From contig CM068313.1 of the NCBI GenBank assembly GCA_034766995.1, positions 35,472,496-35,536,495 of the forward strand: a stretch of DNA of 64,000 nucleotides, in the 5' to 3' direction. Under the pieces are notes generated by a model, which ran no database searches, had not been told where the DNA came from, and was given only the letters and a program-made list of their open reading frames with translations. This DNA is from Acanthacorydalis orientalis. Its lineage: Eukaryota > Arthropoda > Insecta > Megaloptera > Corydalidae. Positions 14,840 through 31,562 of this stretch are shown one piece after another. Position numbers and translations under genes: made by a program. Within the stretch, counting starts at the first letter, position 1. Every line of letters begins with the position of its first letter.

Positions 14840-17800
14840 CCATGGACAATGGAATTTTTTTAAGGAATTTGCTCTTGAAGAATGAATAACATCTTGATAT
14901 GAGTTTATGTTTTTATTTGTTCTTTACTGAGTGATGTTTTGTTTAATACACACATTTTCAAAATTTCTTTATTAACATATTAAATATAACTATTATATTA
15001 AGCTTTGCCTAAAAACGATGGCTAAAAATAGGTATAATGCTTAAAATTTTAAATTAACTATATAATACCTTTATAGTTTCTAATTAAATTAATTATCATC
15101 TTTCTCTTTCTTAAATATATTTAAATATATTTTTTATTTAATACAATACTTAATCGCATATCCCTTATTCATAAGTACTATCTCATAATCGGGGGATGTA
15201 ATGCGCGACATTTTTCTGCTAAGTCAGCAATACCGTGCTGGTTGATATTTGGGCTACAATTAATCTCCATTTCAGTGCGTTTTTTTTGAAAAGTGTATTT
15301 TTTTACTTTACTCCATACATTTTTAGGTAAATTTCTAACAAACCCAGAGACTGGGCTGGTTAAAGTGTAACTGATATTTTATTTCAACGCCGTACTTCGA
15401 AAAACAACCCCATACCGTAATATTGCCTCCACAATGTTCGACAATCTTTCTTGTGTAACGGGGTAAGAGTTCTTTAGTATGTGAACGTCGGACAAATACT
15501 GCTCCATCAGAACCACATAAATTAATTGTAACTTTATCTGTCCAAAGAACTTTCCTACATTTTTTATCCTTTATTCTCCATTTCAATATTTTTATTGTTT
15601 TACAAATTATTGTCTTTGTTTTATGTGTCTAAAGCTTAAAAGTGCAATCTCCCATGGGAATCTTTCATACAAATTGATTGTATTTTATCTTCTAAGAATT
15701 GTTCTAAAGTTGAAATTTTCAGTTATTTTTTAAAGTATCATTTGAAACCCTAAAGTGATTCACCTTTGAACATTTTGTAACATGCCTATCTGTTGTTAGA
15801 GACATTTTCCGGAGTATCCTTTTTTCCATCAGCGTTTTTAATTTTTTTTATTAGTATTATTCATATTCGTTTTCTATTCGTAATCAGATTTAAGCAGCAA
15901 CCTATTACCTGTGAAATCTCTTTATAGGTTTTCTCTTGATTACATTGACAATATTTCTCACCTCTGGAGTAAAATGTCGCCCGCGTTTTACTATAAAGCA
16001 AGTGTTCACGAATATAAAATCGTTTAGTTTTCATTTTCTGTATTTACCTATTTTATTGTCTACGCAATTTCGACATTTCGAACTATAAGGTGGTGGTTTT
16101 CCTAAACATTTTCTTTTGAATGACATTCAAAGTGATGTAAGTACTCAACCAAGTGTTATGCAAACATTTTTTTAATAAATAGCGTTACTATTGCTTAAAA
16201 GAAATATGACAAAAACCTCCAAACATAGAAGTAACCTCTTCATATCTATTTTTTGTGTTCACTGTATATATATATATATATATATAATATAAATATCAAA
16301 TTGGCGTCGTTGAAAATAATTAGGGACGAAAAAAAAAAGTTTTATTAAAATTTCAAATTCTCATATCTAGGTAAATTTCAAAATGAAAAAATGAAAAAAG
16401 AAAAATGTAAATCCCAAATATACGTATAATTAATTATAAATATTTATAAATGCAATACATGTATCAATTTATAAAGTTTTCTATAAATTCATAAGTAAAT
16501 TTTTCATTTTACTCATTTCTTTTCTATACATCATTTCTTTGTTTTCATGAAATGTCCATATGTTAAAAATTGTGTTTTTTTTAGATTTAATTGTATCGCA
16601 ATTAAATTTAATTTAACTTAATTAAATTATATAAAAAATATACAGATCCATACATTTTAAAAGTTATAATAAAAACAATCTTTCATCTAGTGTCAACTTA
16701 AATTTTATAATTTATTCCAATCTATTATTAGATGAATATTTTCTACAATGGATTCCAGAAACATTCTTATGATTATTTGATACTTAGCATACATATATGA
16801 ACCATTGTAATAACGTTTATTCAAATGTATCTGCATATAAATGTCTAATATGTAATAAAGAAAATTAACCTCACCTATCTCTAACTGATGCAAATATATG
16901 CGTCCTACGATTTACATGCATTTAATCATACATTACAATATAAAGAACTGAACTCGTAAAAACAATAAACTCTCGTCAATGACAATGTCACGTTTATAAT
17001 TACACTAAATCTAACAATACATACAAATTACCATTTATTTACAATTCACTAAATACATCATTCATGTAAATGCATAATATTCACGAATAATATAATAATT
17101 TTTTCTTTTACTATATTAAATGTTTTCATTAATAATTGCTAACGTTTTCTTTTTTGACTACTATTTTTCTTACAAAAAAATATAAACTGAAGTATATTGA
17201 ATAAAAAATCTTTCATTTTACTCTTCACTCGATATTGTTTACTAAACTGCACAATTAAATTAATAAAGGTATATAAAAAAAAAACAACATATAATATTTA
17301 CAATTTATATGCAGATATTTATTTACTTTTAAAATACGTGAGTAAAAGGAGGATTTCAAATTGACATAAAAAATAACGACTCGGTCGTAGGGTCACATTA
17401 CAATTTCAAATTAAAATGATTTTGGATTTTATGACATATATACCGATTATATCATGTTTCTGCTTCTTCAAGCATATACGTATAGCATTCGGCCAATGAA
17501 ACAAGCATATTTGCTAAAGAAATGTGATATTTGGAATATGGAAATACAGTCTAAACAATTTATTACAACTGAAATATATAAATCCCAATGTTAAATTATT
17601 TTTCTTTAGAAAAAACGAATACAAAATTCCTTTATAAGATTCAGTACGGGTTGGTATGCTATATAATATAAACAAAAATAGATTTAATAAAACATGTAGT
17701 AATGTATGCATTTTAAAACAGGTATTGTCTATGTCGTTTTGTAAAATATTGCACATAATAAATTCATGTAAAGTTCATAAATTTTTGTCACACTTATACA

Positions 17801-18363
17801 CGTTGTTCAGTGAATATAAATGATGTGAATATATCTTTATAATTTTTGTTACTTTTCATATACTCTTGAATTAGTGTTCGATATATAAAATTTGTATACA
17901 TTTTATTTATAATTTTTTTTAAAAGAAAAAATCATTATTCAAACATAGGCAAATGATTTTGTCACTATTTATAGATGTTTTACCTCGTAAAATTACATTA
18001 AAATTCAATGTTTGTTATAAACTTCGCACATTCTAGAAGAATTTGCAAGTAATTTAAATTCTAGTGACGTACAAGTTCATTATATTTATTTCGAACTGGT
18101 TATAAGTATAAAAAACATCTGAAATAAAAATAAATTTATTCCAAAGTTAACTTAGAATAAAACTTACATAAACGTGTAAAAAATATTGATTAAAATTAAT
18201 CATTAGATAAAACACATTTATTTTTTTGAAGCACATATGCACTTTTGTACTTACAATAATAAATTGTCGACTAAGAGCAAACATAAAACTTGACCATAAA
18301 TTATTATTCATTTAGCATTCTTCTCACGTACATTGTGTATTGAAAAGACTTATGTACCTGTAA

Positions 18364-18447
<84 letters not shown>

Positions 18448-18586
18448 TAAATTTCAAGAGCTCTACCCTCTCTTTATTTACAATGGACTAGCTACTATCA
18501 GATTTTTATGTTAATACAAAGGTTGCCAATATTTTGTAACTCTTTTCAAGGCGAAAAGAATAATCGTCACATAGAATTGAACACTA

Positions 18587-18648
<62 letters not shown>

Positions 18649-19358
18649 CTATGTATATCATTTCAGGTGAAATTGGTCCATGTCCTCCAGGACATCAATT
18701 TAAACTTGATCCAAATGATTCACCAAAAAGGGGAGGAATGAAAGCCAAATGCTTATGTAAAGACCATTACATATATTGGTTAGAAAACAAAGCCTGTTAC
18801 AGATTGTATACTCAAGGTCCATGTCCTAAAGGACAATTTCTTATAAATTCAACGTCATGTGTAGATGTACCGTGCGAAAAAGGTCGTTTATACTTTCCAG
18901 ATCAAAAAACATGTTATCGTATAGGCTTTCAAGGTCCATGTGCAGATGGAGAAGTAGTCTCATTTGACTTCAACGTACGTCCATCCGTTGATGGTATTTC
19001 ATATTTAGGACTATGTCATTGTGCCAAAGAACCGCACGAGAAGTGTAATAACACAAAAGTACTCGAAAATCCGTGCGATCACGGTAAAGTCGAAGTAAAA
19101 AATGCATGTTATATGTTATATACACAAGGCCCATGTAAGATTGGTGAATGGCTTGTACCTCGAAGAGAAAACAAAATGGTACTATGGCTGGACGGTGATG
19201 TGAAACAAGATGGCGGATACTGCGAATGTAAACCAGGATTTGCGAAAATCAAAAACTCGAACAGTACAACTGTAGGATGTGAATCACCAGCTGTGACATT
19301 AGCAACATATTTAAATAGTAACTTTTTAAAATCTCTCAATACATATGGATTGAAATAA
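2240..19358 (+). CDS. DUF4789-like cysteine-rich secreted protein
   Basis: Four coding exons: 2240-2464, 6885-7093, 11928-12274 and 18667-19358. Intron phases (0, 2, 1) match and give 490 aa. The N-terminus is hydrophobic (about residues 13-38, rich in Leu, Val and Phe) and reads as a signal peptide; Met13 is an alternative start. The rest is a repeated Cys module: an aromatic or CY segment, then a GPC motif with a nearby Gly. GPC recurs as QGPCNTG, RGPCSNG, RGPCQHH, IGPCPPG, QGPCPKG, QGPCADG and QGPCKIG, with variants such as GYPCPE and DVPCEKG between. This pattern is that of insect DUF4789 proteins, whose biochemical role is not established to my knowledge. Extracellular location is inferred. 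Introns are 4-6 kb and hold transposon relics. The acceptor at 6884 was chosen over the AG at 6888 because only it keeps frame. Confidence 0.85.
5562..5624. repeat. Imperfect 44-bp-period direct repeat
   Basis: The 19-mer at 5562-5580 (GGCCTATGAACGCATATAT) recurs at 5606-5624 with one change (T for G). Flanks are weakly similar (TTCACCAT before the first copy, TTCCATTT before the second). It lies just upstream of the piggyBac fragment and may be part of the same old insertion. Confidence 0.6.
5748..6249 (+). pseudogene. piggyBac transposase C-terminal relic with 3' end
   Basis: Frame 1 (about 5757-5875) carries the piggyBac tail hallmark DLPFRLTGRH. After a frameshift near 5876 the next frame reads RCVVC, a spacer, CKKC, then IGLCIEPCFEIYHT and a stop near 5999. 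This is the Cys-rich zinc-finger tail (CxxC, CxxC, LCxxPCFxxYH) of piggyBac transposases. Downstream, GGGTTAA at 6243-6249 matches the expected 3' terminus and its TTAA target site. The catalytic Asp domain and 5' terminus are missing, so the copy is 5'-truncated and dead. It sits in intron 1 of the DUF4789-like gene. Confidence 0.82.
6605..6690. repeat. (TA)n microsatellite
   Basis: About 85 bp of near-pure TA with one interruption, in intron 1 of the DUF4789-like gene. Confidence 0.95.
8128..8440 (+). pseudogene. Mariner-like transposase N-terminal relic
   Basis: From 8128 one frame reads QEQRYVLYYCIRRDLSAL, the first helix-turn-helix of mariner/SETMAR-type transposases. It stops, and a shifted frame from ATG 8198 reads MSEAYDNECLKKTTIIKWHK followed by RFKKGRESISDNPRPGQP, the second HTH and GRPR-like linker of the family. 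A stop near 8364 is followed by NRQIT and HLDE in further frames. The catalytic DD34D domain is not recognisable, so only the DNA-binding part survives. It is in intron 2 of the DUF4789-like gene. Confidence 0.82.
9781..9866. repeat. Compound (CT)n-(TA)n microsatellite
   Basis: A (CT)n tract of about 37 bp runs directly into a (TA)n tract of about 50 bp and then TG repeats. It is in intron 2 of the DUF4789-like gene. Confidence 0.95.
10070..10141. repeat. (TA)n microsatellite
   Basis: About 72 bp of uninterrupted TA. Confidence 0.95.
14778..14836. repeat. (TA)n microsatellite abutting a Tc1 end
   Basis: About 59 bp of TA ending exactly where the Tc1-like left terminus (CAGCC...) begins. Confidence 0.93.
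14837..16264 (-). mobile_element. Decayed Tc1-like transposon
   Basis: Read on the minus strand, a degenerate transposase frame runs from about 16140 to 15160. It has an RGRHFTPEVRNIV-like HTH segment, then after several stops an open piece at 15586-15335 with KVLWTDK, a G-S-DG-Vxxx motif and EHCGGNITVWGCFSKYG. These are the Tc1 DDE-domain signatures (W-T-D/E; HGGGSxMVWGCxS). Outer ends read TACAGTGAACACAAAAAATA (right edge, minus strand) and TACAGCCATGGACAATGGAA (left edge, plus strand). They share TACAG and a loosely similar next dozen bases, and both abut TA, the Tc1 target. No intact ORF remains. The left end is flush with a TA array at 14778-14836. It lies in intron 3 of the DUF4789-like gene. 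Confidence 0.8.
18368..18446. repeat. (TA)n microsatellite
   Basis: About 79 bp of TA in intron 3 of the DUF4789-like gene, 220 bp before the last exon. Confidence 0.95.
18591..18645. repeat. (TA)n array next to a 3' splice site
   Basis: About 55 bp of TA ending only about 21 bp before the acceptor AG at 18665-18666 of the final DUF4789-like exon, so it occupies the usual branch-point zone. Confidence 0.93.
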
Positions 19359-19387
19359 CTATTAATTATTTATTTCGTGTATGTATA

Positions 19388-19456
<69 letters not shown>

Positions 19457-19552
19457 ACCATTAATTTCATGAATTTCTAGTCTCATTATTAATTTGTTAA
19501 TATATACAGTATTTAAATACGTTTATATTTTACGTTCATATTATGAAAAAAT

Positions 19553-19558
19553 AATAAA
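19553..19558 (+). terminator. Candidate poly(A) signal, DUF4789-like gene
   Basis: AATAAA about 195 bp after the stop codon, beyond a TA array at 19385-19453. Other A-rich hexamers exist nearby, so the choice is tentative. Confidence 0.45.
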
Positions 19559-19968
19559 ACTATAATCATCCTCTTTCAAACATGTGATCTAATTAATATT
19601 AAATATAATTTTATTTTAATGTTACTGTTGTTTTCTATGATTATTTATTAAATTATTTTATCCTTTGTTAGCACACTAATAAATTTACTTAGTGCTGTAA
19701 GTATTTATAAAGTACCATAAGTATCGACCAAATAAGTATTTACGAAATCAATTTTAACATTTAAATGTTAACAGATTATTTTATTTATTTCAGGCGGTAT
19801 TCCCAAAATTTTCAACTTTTTTTTATATATCTTATCAAATGTATTTATAAAAAATATTTATATACACATTTTTGATATTTTCAATTATTCTTCTTTAAAA
19901 GAATTTGATTGCCAATTAACTATTAGTATGTGCATATTACAAGTGCCTTTACACTATATATACATACA

Positions 19969-20034
<66 letters not shown>

Positions 20035-20148
20035 TGTTAAAACATTTATTTTACTAGATTAAAAATCTCTGATTTATAGAAAAACAAAACATAGATTCAT
20101 GGCTGGACTTTATTCAGTCTATACGAGTATGTGTATACACAGAACAAA

Positions 20149-20153
<5 letters not shown>

Positions 20154-20235
<82 letters not shown>
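20154..20235. repeat. (TA)n microsatellite
   Basis: About 82 bp of uninterrupted TA. Confidence 0.95.
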
Positions 20236-20239
<4 letters not shown>

Positions 20240-20623
20240 TAATTGAATATGTACTGAATTTAATCTATTTTATAAGAAATATGATCATCCAACATTACAA
20301 AATGTACTACATTAGTGAAAAATAAAGTTTTTATATTTTCGGAAACAAAACAATTTGCTGGTTTTTAATTATTCAAATGTACTTATTTAATTATTAGAAG
20401 TATGTGTGTTGCATTTTTTATGTTTTTCAATAAACAATTGAATTAGTACACACAATTAACCAATTTTTACAAATTCATTATAAAAAACTATTTAGATTTT
20501 TAAATAGGTTTAAAATTTCATTTAAACACCTGAAAATTTTGATACGAAAATAAATATGCAAGTGACGTTTCTTAAGCTTTTCAACAACTTAACTTCATAT
20601 TTATACATATGTATGTGTACTCG

Positions 20624-20691
<68 letters not shown>

Positions 20692-20744
20692 TGTATGTAT
20701 ATGCACATATACATTGTGTGGCTGCATTTCTGAATTTAGTGTTA

Positions 20745-20779
<35 letters not shown>

Positions 20780-21029
20780 CTTAGGTACAAAATTTAGGGT
20801 TGGAACCACTGAAATATAAATGTGACCTTGACCATTTCACACAAGCTGGAATCACTATGTACATTTTTTGTCTGAAACAGCATAAGTCATACGTGTATAT
20901 GAACACGTTAGATAAGAGTGTTAAAATAAATATCAATAAAACTAAATACATAGCGAGTCGCCTGTGTGTTATTAGTCGTGTGATGACCGGTGAGATAAAC
21001 GCATTAATTATCAGACAGTGTTATGTACA

Positions 21030-26011
<4,982 letters not shown>

Positions 26012-26037
26012 TTTTTACTATGTTTACTATTTTTTTT

Positions 26038-26043
26038 AATAAA
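26038..26043 (+). terminator. Poly(A) signal, epoxide hydrolase gene
   Basis: AATAAA 27 bp after the stop codon. It lies within the 197-bp convergent gap shared with LRRC56. Confidence 0.7.
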
Positions 26044-26132
26044 AATGAGTCCATGCAAAATAGACTGTATTCTTTTTTAACTCTCAATAATGTAATTATT
26101 ATAAAAATATAAACAAAAGAAATTTAATAAGT

Positions 26133-26138
26133 TTTATT
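26133..26138 (-). terminator. Poly(A) signal, LRRC56 gene
   Basis: TTTATT on the plus strand (AATAAA on the minus strand) about 70 bp after the LRRC56 stop. The two convergent genes may have overlapping 3' ends. Confidence 0.55.
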
Positions 26139-26208
26139 TATTTCATATGAAATATTTTTTTAACAACAAATATTTTTATATATATAATTTATAAGTTATT
26201 CCGTCATT

Positions 26209-26407
26209 TTATAACTGTGTTTCTTTTTGATTTTCATTCAAATTGGAATGATTATTCTCATCTTCTTCTATAACATCCTCTGATGTTGAATTTACATGAT
26301 TTAGCTTTAATGGTTTAAGTGATATTTTACTATATTTTAAAATATTTATTTCAGTTTTATGTTCATGTGAACCTGAAATTTTATGCATATTTATGTAAAT
26401 ATAGCTG

Positions 26408-26498
<91 letters not shown>

Positions 26499-28964
26499 CA
26501 TGTAAATACACATGAACCAATCATTCAGATATATTTACCAGACTCCACACAATTTATAACTGATCCAGTTTGAGCACTAAAAGGCCTTTGTGTTACTAAA
26601 TTTGTTGGTTTTTGTAGACATTCAATCCCTAGTGAAGTTGAAGGTCTTGTCACATTATTACTTATCGTTTTTAGTGGAGGTAGTGTTAGTACATTACGTT
26701 TAATGAGAGGTTTCTGAAAAGAATCATAAATCAATTCAATATTAAGTGTTACTAATTTTTAAATTTAGTTTCTGAAAAAAAGACAGACAATTGAATATTA
26801 ATAGTTCTTAAATTTTCAATTGAAACTATTCAAAATTAATCTTAAAATATTTAAACTATTTAAACTACTTAAAATATTTAAATGAAGCTACTAATTACAG
26901 TATTATAATTTATTTTAATATTTACATCCAAAGCACATAAAGTCAAAACTTTTATAATAATATATTATTGACAATTCATGCTCTGTTTTGTTCATATGAA
27001 TCTAAAAAAATAATCGACAAATAATACATATTTTCATATTGTTAAATATAAATAATGCAAATCAATAAAATTTAATATTAAAGTAAATTACCTCCATTGA
27101 ATTATTTGTTTATAAATTTAAATTATAGAGCATAATAAAAATGTAAGTTTAGTTTTTAATTTTATTATCTAATAACGTAATATAACAATTTCGCTTTTAA
27201 TTAAATTTACTTTTAAAATATATGGTTAGTATATTAAACTGAATTAGATTAATTAAATAATAAAATACAAATATTTATCAAAATAATACATATTCTAAAT
27301 AACTTTTTATATGCAAAATGAATGGTTTATTTCAGAATCGTTGATGATGTAAAAATTATAACTTGCCTTGAACACTTCTTCTATACATGAGTTTACTTTA
27401 AATTTATCTCCATTTTCTTCATTCGCTGAAACTAAACTTTGATGTTTTGAATTACCCAATTCTTTTTCAAATCCCTCATCATTTTTTATGTCTTCAATGC
27501 TGCTACAGTTACTGCTTGTACTTCTAAGACTATTACTGTCGTCTAATACATTTTGGTGGATGTTAATTTTAGATATTTCTATATAAAAGGACACAATGAT
27601 AATAAGTTGTATTTTTTTTATTCCATATTATATATATATATATATATATATATTCCATATAATTTAAATAATATGTAGTATGTGTGTGTATATATTAAAT
27701 AAAATTGAAAAAGTAAAAAATTCATAGTAAAATGTTAATATAATTTTCTAACCATTTTCATTGAAACGCACTCCATCCAAAGCATGAAGCTGAGGCAAAA
27801 AATATTTTATAATTTTTCGATAATCAGGTATAACTGTAATAAAATTATTTTCAAGAAAAAGTTGTTCCAGTTCAGAGCACAGTGCCAAAAAACCAATTTT
27901 ATGTATATCAGCAATTTTATTTCTAGAAGCAAAAAATTAGAAACGATTTCATCTCTATTTATTGCATAATTTCTGTTACATAATATCATGTTAATAATTT
28001 AATTTAGAAAACAAATTACTCACTACAGTTTAATAAAATATGTCTTGAACTCAGTTCAAAAATATTTATTAAATTTTTAGCATTGCAATGAATGTTTTAT
28101 ATTTATGAAAAAAATGTATTTATAAAAAAACTAATAAATAAATATGATGAATAATTGTCATTAACATTTCTATATAGGTTGTTTCATGTAACTCACATTC
28201 TAACATCCAAAATTTTAATATTTGGCAAATAAGCACAAGGTCCAACATCATCTATAGCATTTTGACCAGCATATAATTCTTCTAAACTTGATAGACCTAA
28301 TGTACCATCCAAATTTGTTAAACCACATCTAACAACCCTTAACACTTTCAAATTCACAAGATTGCATCCCAGTTCACGTATAGAATGAATATAACTTCCC
28401 TCTAAATTAAGAACTACCAGATTTGGTAAAAAAATATAAAGCCTCTGAAGACTAACTTCTCTCCCAAGAACCCGTAAGCTGATTTCACTTACTTGTATTA
28501 AATCTTCAGTTTTAGCTGCATCAATCTGAAATAATTATGTTTTTATTGAAGCGTTTTATATAATCGTTTTTACATGAACACTTTAAAATAAATACGTTAA
28601 GTTTATTATTGTTAATATATATATATATATGAATTTTAAATATTATAATTAATATTATGTAAAATACATGTGAAACTAAAATCATTAATAAATCCTTGTA
28701 AAGCATAATGGTACCTACCAAGAGCTCTTTTAAAGTTTTTGGAAGAGGTATTACAATCGGAACATACGTAAGTATTTCGGAGGAAGATACGTCACTAAGA
28801 CTAAAGCTGCTATTTGATGTGACATCATCACTTGGTAAATTGTGTTGACTCTGTATTCCACTTATTTCAGATGGAGCAGGAGAAGATGATGATGAAGAAA
28901 AAGTATTATTTATAAAATCTTCTTGATCTACCTCATGTGGTATTTGAAAATTGTATGGTGCCAT
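26209..28964 (-). CDS. Lrrc56: Leucine-rich repeat protein LRRC56
   Basis: Six exons on the minus strand: 28964-28719, 28525-28197, 27922-27753, 27578-27367, 26713-26539 and 26372-26209. Phases match and give 431 aa. The N-terminus is acidic and Ser-rich. Exons 2-3 carry LRRs (LVVLNLEGSYI, LKVLRVVRCGLTNLDG, LEELYAGQNAIDDV, IKILDV, LEQLFLENNFI) ending in LLPQLHALDGV, an LRR-cap segment. The order and LRCGL/NLDG motif match LRRC56. The C-terminus is low-complexity, with RPSTSLG- and QRPFSA-like motifs. Family knowledge: LRRC56 helps load outer dynein arms for intraflagellar transport, so expression is expected in cells with motile cilia or sperm; that is inferred here. Exon 4 ends with a GC donor (AAG|GCAAGT); without that splice the protein would stop 25 codons later. 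A TA array at 26414-26490 fills most of the last intron. Confidence 0.88.
26414..26490. repeat. (TA)n microsatellite in LRRC56 last intron
   Basis: About 77 bp of TA inside the 166-bp last intron of LRRC56, 41 bp from the acceptor side. Confidence 0.95.
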
Positions 28965-29321
28965 TTACTAAAAATAATATTAACTTTAACATTAATAGTA
29001 AATTAAATACATAAATACACTTTTTATTTATCAAACGTCTATTATATAATAAAAATGTTAGTATGATTTATTTCAAAACACATTCTTTTTCAAATAATAA
29101 CTTCATGCTTTGTAAAAATTTAAGAAAATAAAAACGAAAATAACATTTGATAATAAAATCTGTAAATGATTAGTATATTAAGAAAAAATTGATGTGAAAT
29201 ATAGTCCTTTATAATTACCTTTACAAATAAATATTACAAAATGTCAAAAGTTGTATTCGTTACTATAGTAACAACCATAACAATATTTGATTATCAATTC
29301 TTTCTAAATATAGACATTAAA

Positions 29322-29390
<69 letters not shown>

Positions 29391-29830
29391 GGAAATAAAC
29401 ATATAATTTATATATGATTATTTGTAACATCTAATTATTTATTATTTATCTTCTTACATTTTTAAAATATGATTACAAATAAACATATTATATCAAAATG
29501 GTATAAAAATAAAATATGTTAATTACTATTTTCAATTAGTTTCACTTTCAGCTGTATTTAGAAGTATATGTTAAAAATAAATAAGTCACCAAAAATATGT
29601 ATGCAAAAATAATCTTACTTTATAACAATTTAAGAATGATTTATTTATATGGGCTTTGAAAATGAGCAGTGCATAAGTAATTTGTAACATAAGTAATCAG
29701 TTTCATTTATATTAAATTAAATTTTTTTAATAGAAAAAAAATGTAATAAACATCCACCTTCATGTACATGCAAAAATCTATTTACATTTATCACTCTAAA
29801 TATACTAATGAATTTAATTTTAGGGTTAAA

Positions 29831-30007
<177 letters not shown>

Positions 30008-30039
30008 TATTTATACAATATAAATGTATATATCTAATG

Positions 30040-30440
30040 GGAAGGGATTATTAATCTTAGTAGAACCAGAACCACAGGATTTCATCGAAGAAAGGGGGGA
30101 GACAACAACTAAAGAATCGGAATAAGAAGAGGAATTCCACGATTTTAGGGAACTCACCAGCCCCACTTCGTAAGGACTACAACGACAAGAAATTACCGAA
30201 AATGTAAAACTGAAAAAGAAAAATTAGACTACGCTGTTTCGCCGGTCATCAAGATCGCCGAAACCTAAAAAAATTCGCCGATTGCCACATTTATCTCGCT
30301 ACAGAAATTTAACTAACTCAATACAGTCCACAAGCTACGGATCGACTCGATTCATCATCCTGGGAAAAATCCATGGAGGAGGAATAGTACACGATGTGTC
30401 AAAATCGCACCTGGACATTAGTCGCACATGACGCACCATG
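30040..30440. other. GC-richer island of unknown origin
   Basis: About 400 bp markedly richer in G+C than its surroundings, with words such as CGCTGTTTCGCCGGTCATC and GATCGCCG. Frames on both strands are broken by stops, so no protein can be supported. It may be an LTR-element fragment or an untranslated exon, or simply unique sequence. Confidence 0.4.
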
Positions 30441-31011
30441 ACCTAATTACTTCAAATGTTACAAAATTTTAACTTTTACTTTTAGCTGCTTTAAATAAAT
30501 CGAATAAAAGTCATTGTTTGTTGTCTTTAAAAATATACAAACTGTGATATTTAGGAATAAATAGAAATAAACATTTGAATTTGAATTTGAAGCTGATTAA
30601 AATATAACAATTCGAAAATAGTATATCATACCTATAATAGAGCTTATTAATGTCATCAATGGTTTTTATTTGTAAAGCGTCGCCTTTATATCATTTTTAA
30701 TTAGTGAGAATAATGAAATTTAACAGCATTTGTTTTGTATGAAAAGTTCTTCTTATTGTTTTGTATTAAAAGTCCTTCTTAGCTTTTATTGAACAGTAAA
30801 CAATAATTTTCATTTTAATATTCTAGCAATGAGTAGTTCCAATAAGAGTTATTAGTAGATAAATAAAATATACTTATTCACAAATATAGAGTGTATATGC
30901 AATTACTTAATAGAATACAGTCGAACATCTTATTAATTATTTTCTTTGAAAAGTTCATAATAAACACTCATTTCAACAAATTCATTCATTTCTGTCATGC
31001 AACAGAGATTT

Positions 31012-31013
<2 letters not shown>

Positions 31014-31090
<77 letters not shown>
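31014..31090. repeat. (TA)n microsatellite
   Basis: About 77 bp of uninterrupted TA. Confidence 0.95.
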
Positions 31091-31093
<3 letters not shown>

Positions 31094-31562
31094 AATAATG
31101 AGCAACGTATTCATTTTAAAAAGTATTCATGTAAAAACGATTATATACGGAAAGCAATTATTGATATTCACATTGCTTACTTTGTACATTTTATTACATG
31201 TTACTGTTAGAAATGATAACATGCAATAAAAATAATATTAATGTTTTTAGTGCAAGTTGACGTAACGTAAATAATTGCAATAACATTCTGCTGTCGTGAT
31301 ATGAAAAAATCGATTTTAGTAACTCAGAAATATTAAAAGACTGAAATCGATATTAAAATGAACAGTGAAATTTTTAAAACCGTTTACTAATTATTCATTT
31401 ATAAACAATTGATGTTGCCGCAGCAATTTTTCTTTCTACAGTAAATGCTGAAAAACGTATATCAATTTTAATGAAATATTCCATTATTAATATACTATAA
31501 TAAAATATACAATTTAGAAGATTAATTAGAATTAATAAAATAATTGACATGAAAGAAATATA

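Larger units (their letters stand above)
19359..21029. other. Intergenic with TA arrays
   Basis: 3' UTR and intergenic sequence with TA arrays at about 19385-19453, 19975-20030, 20154-20235, 20635-20690 and 20747-20775. The stretch at 20780-21029 is less repetitive and probably contains the 5' UTR and promoter of the epoxide hydrolase gene; no clear TATA box or initiator stands out. Confidence 0.65.
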
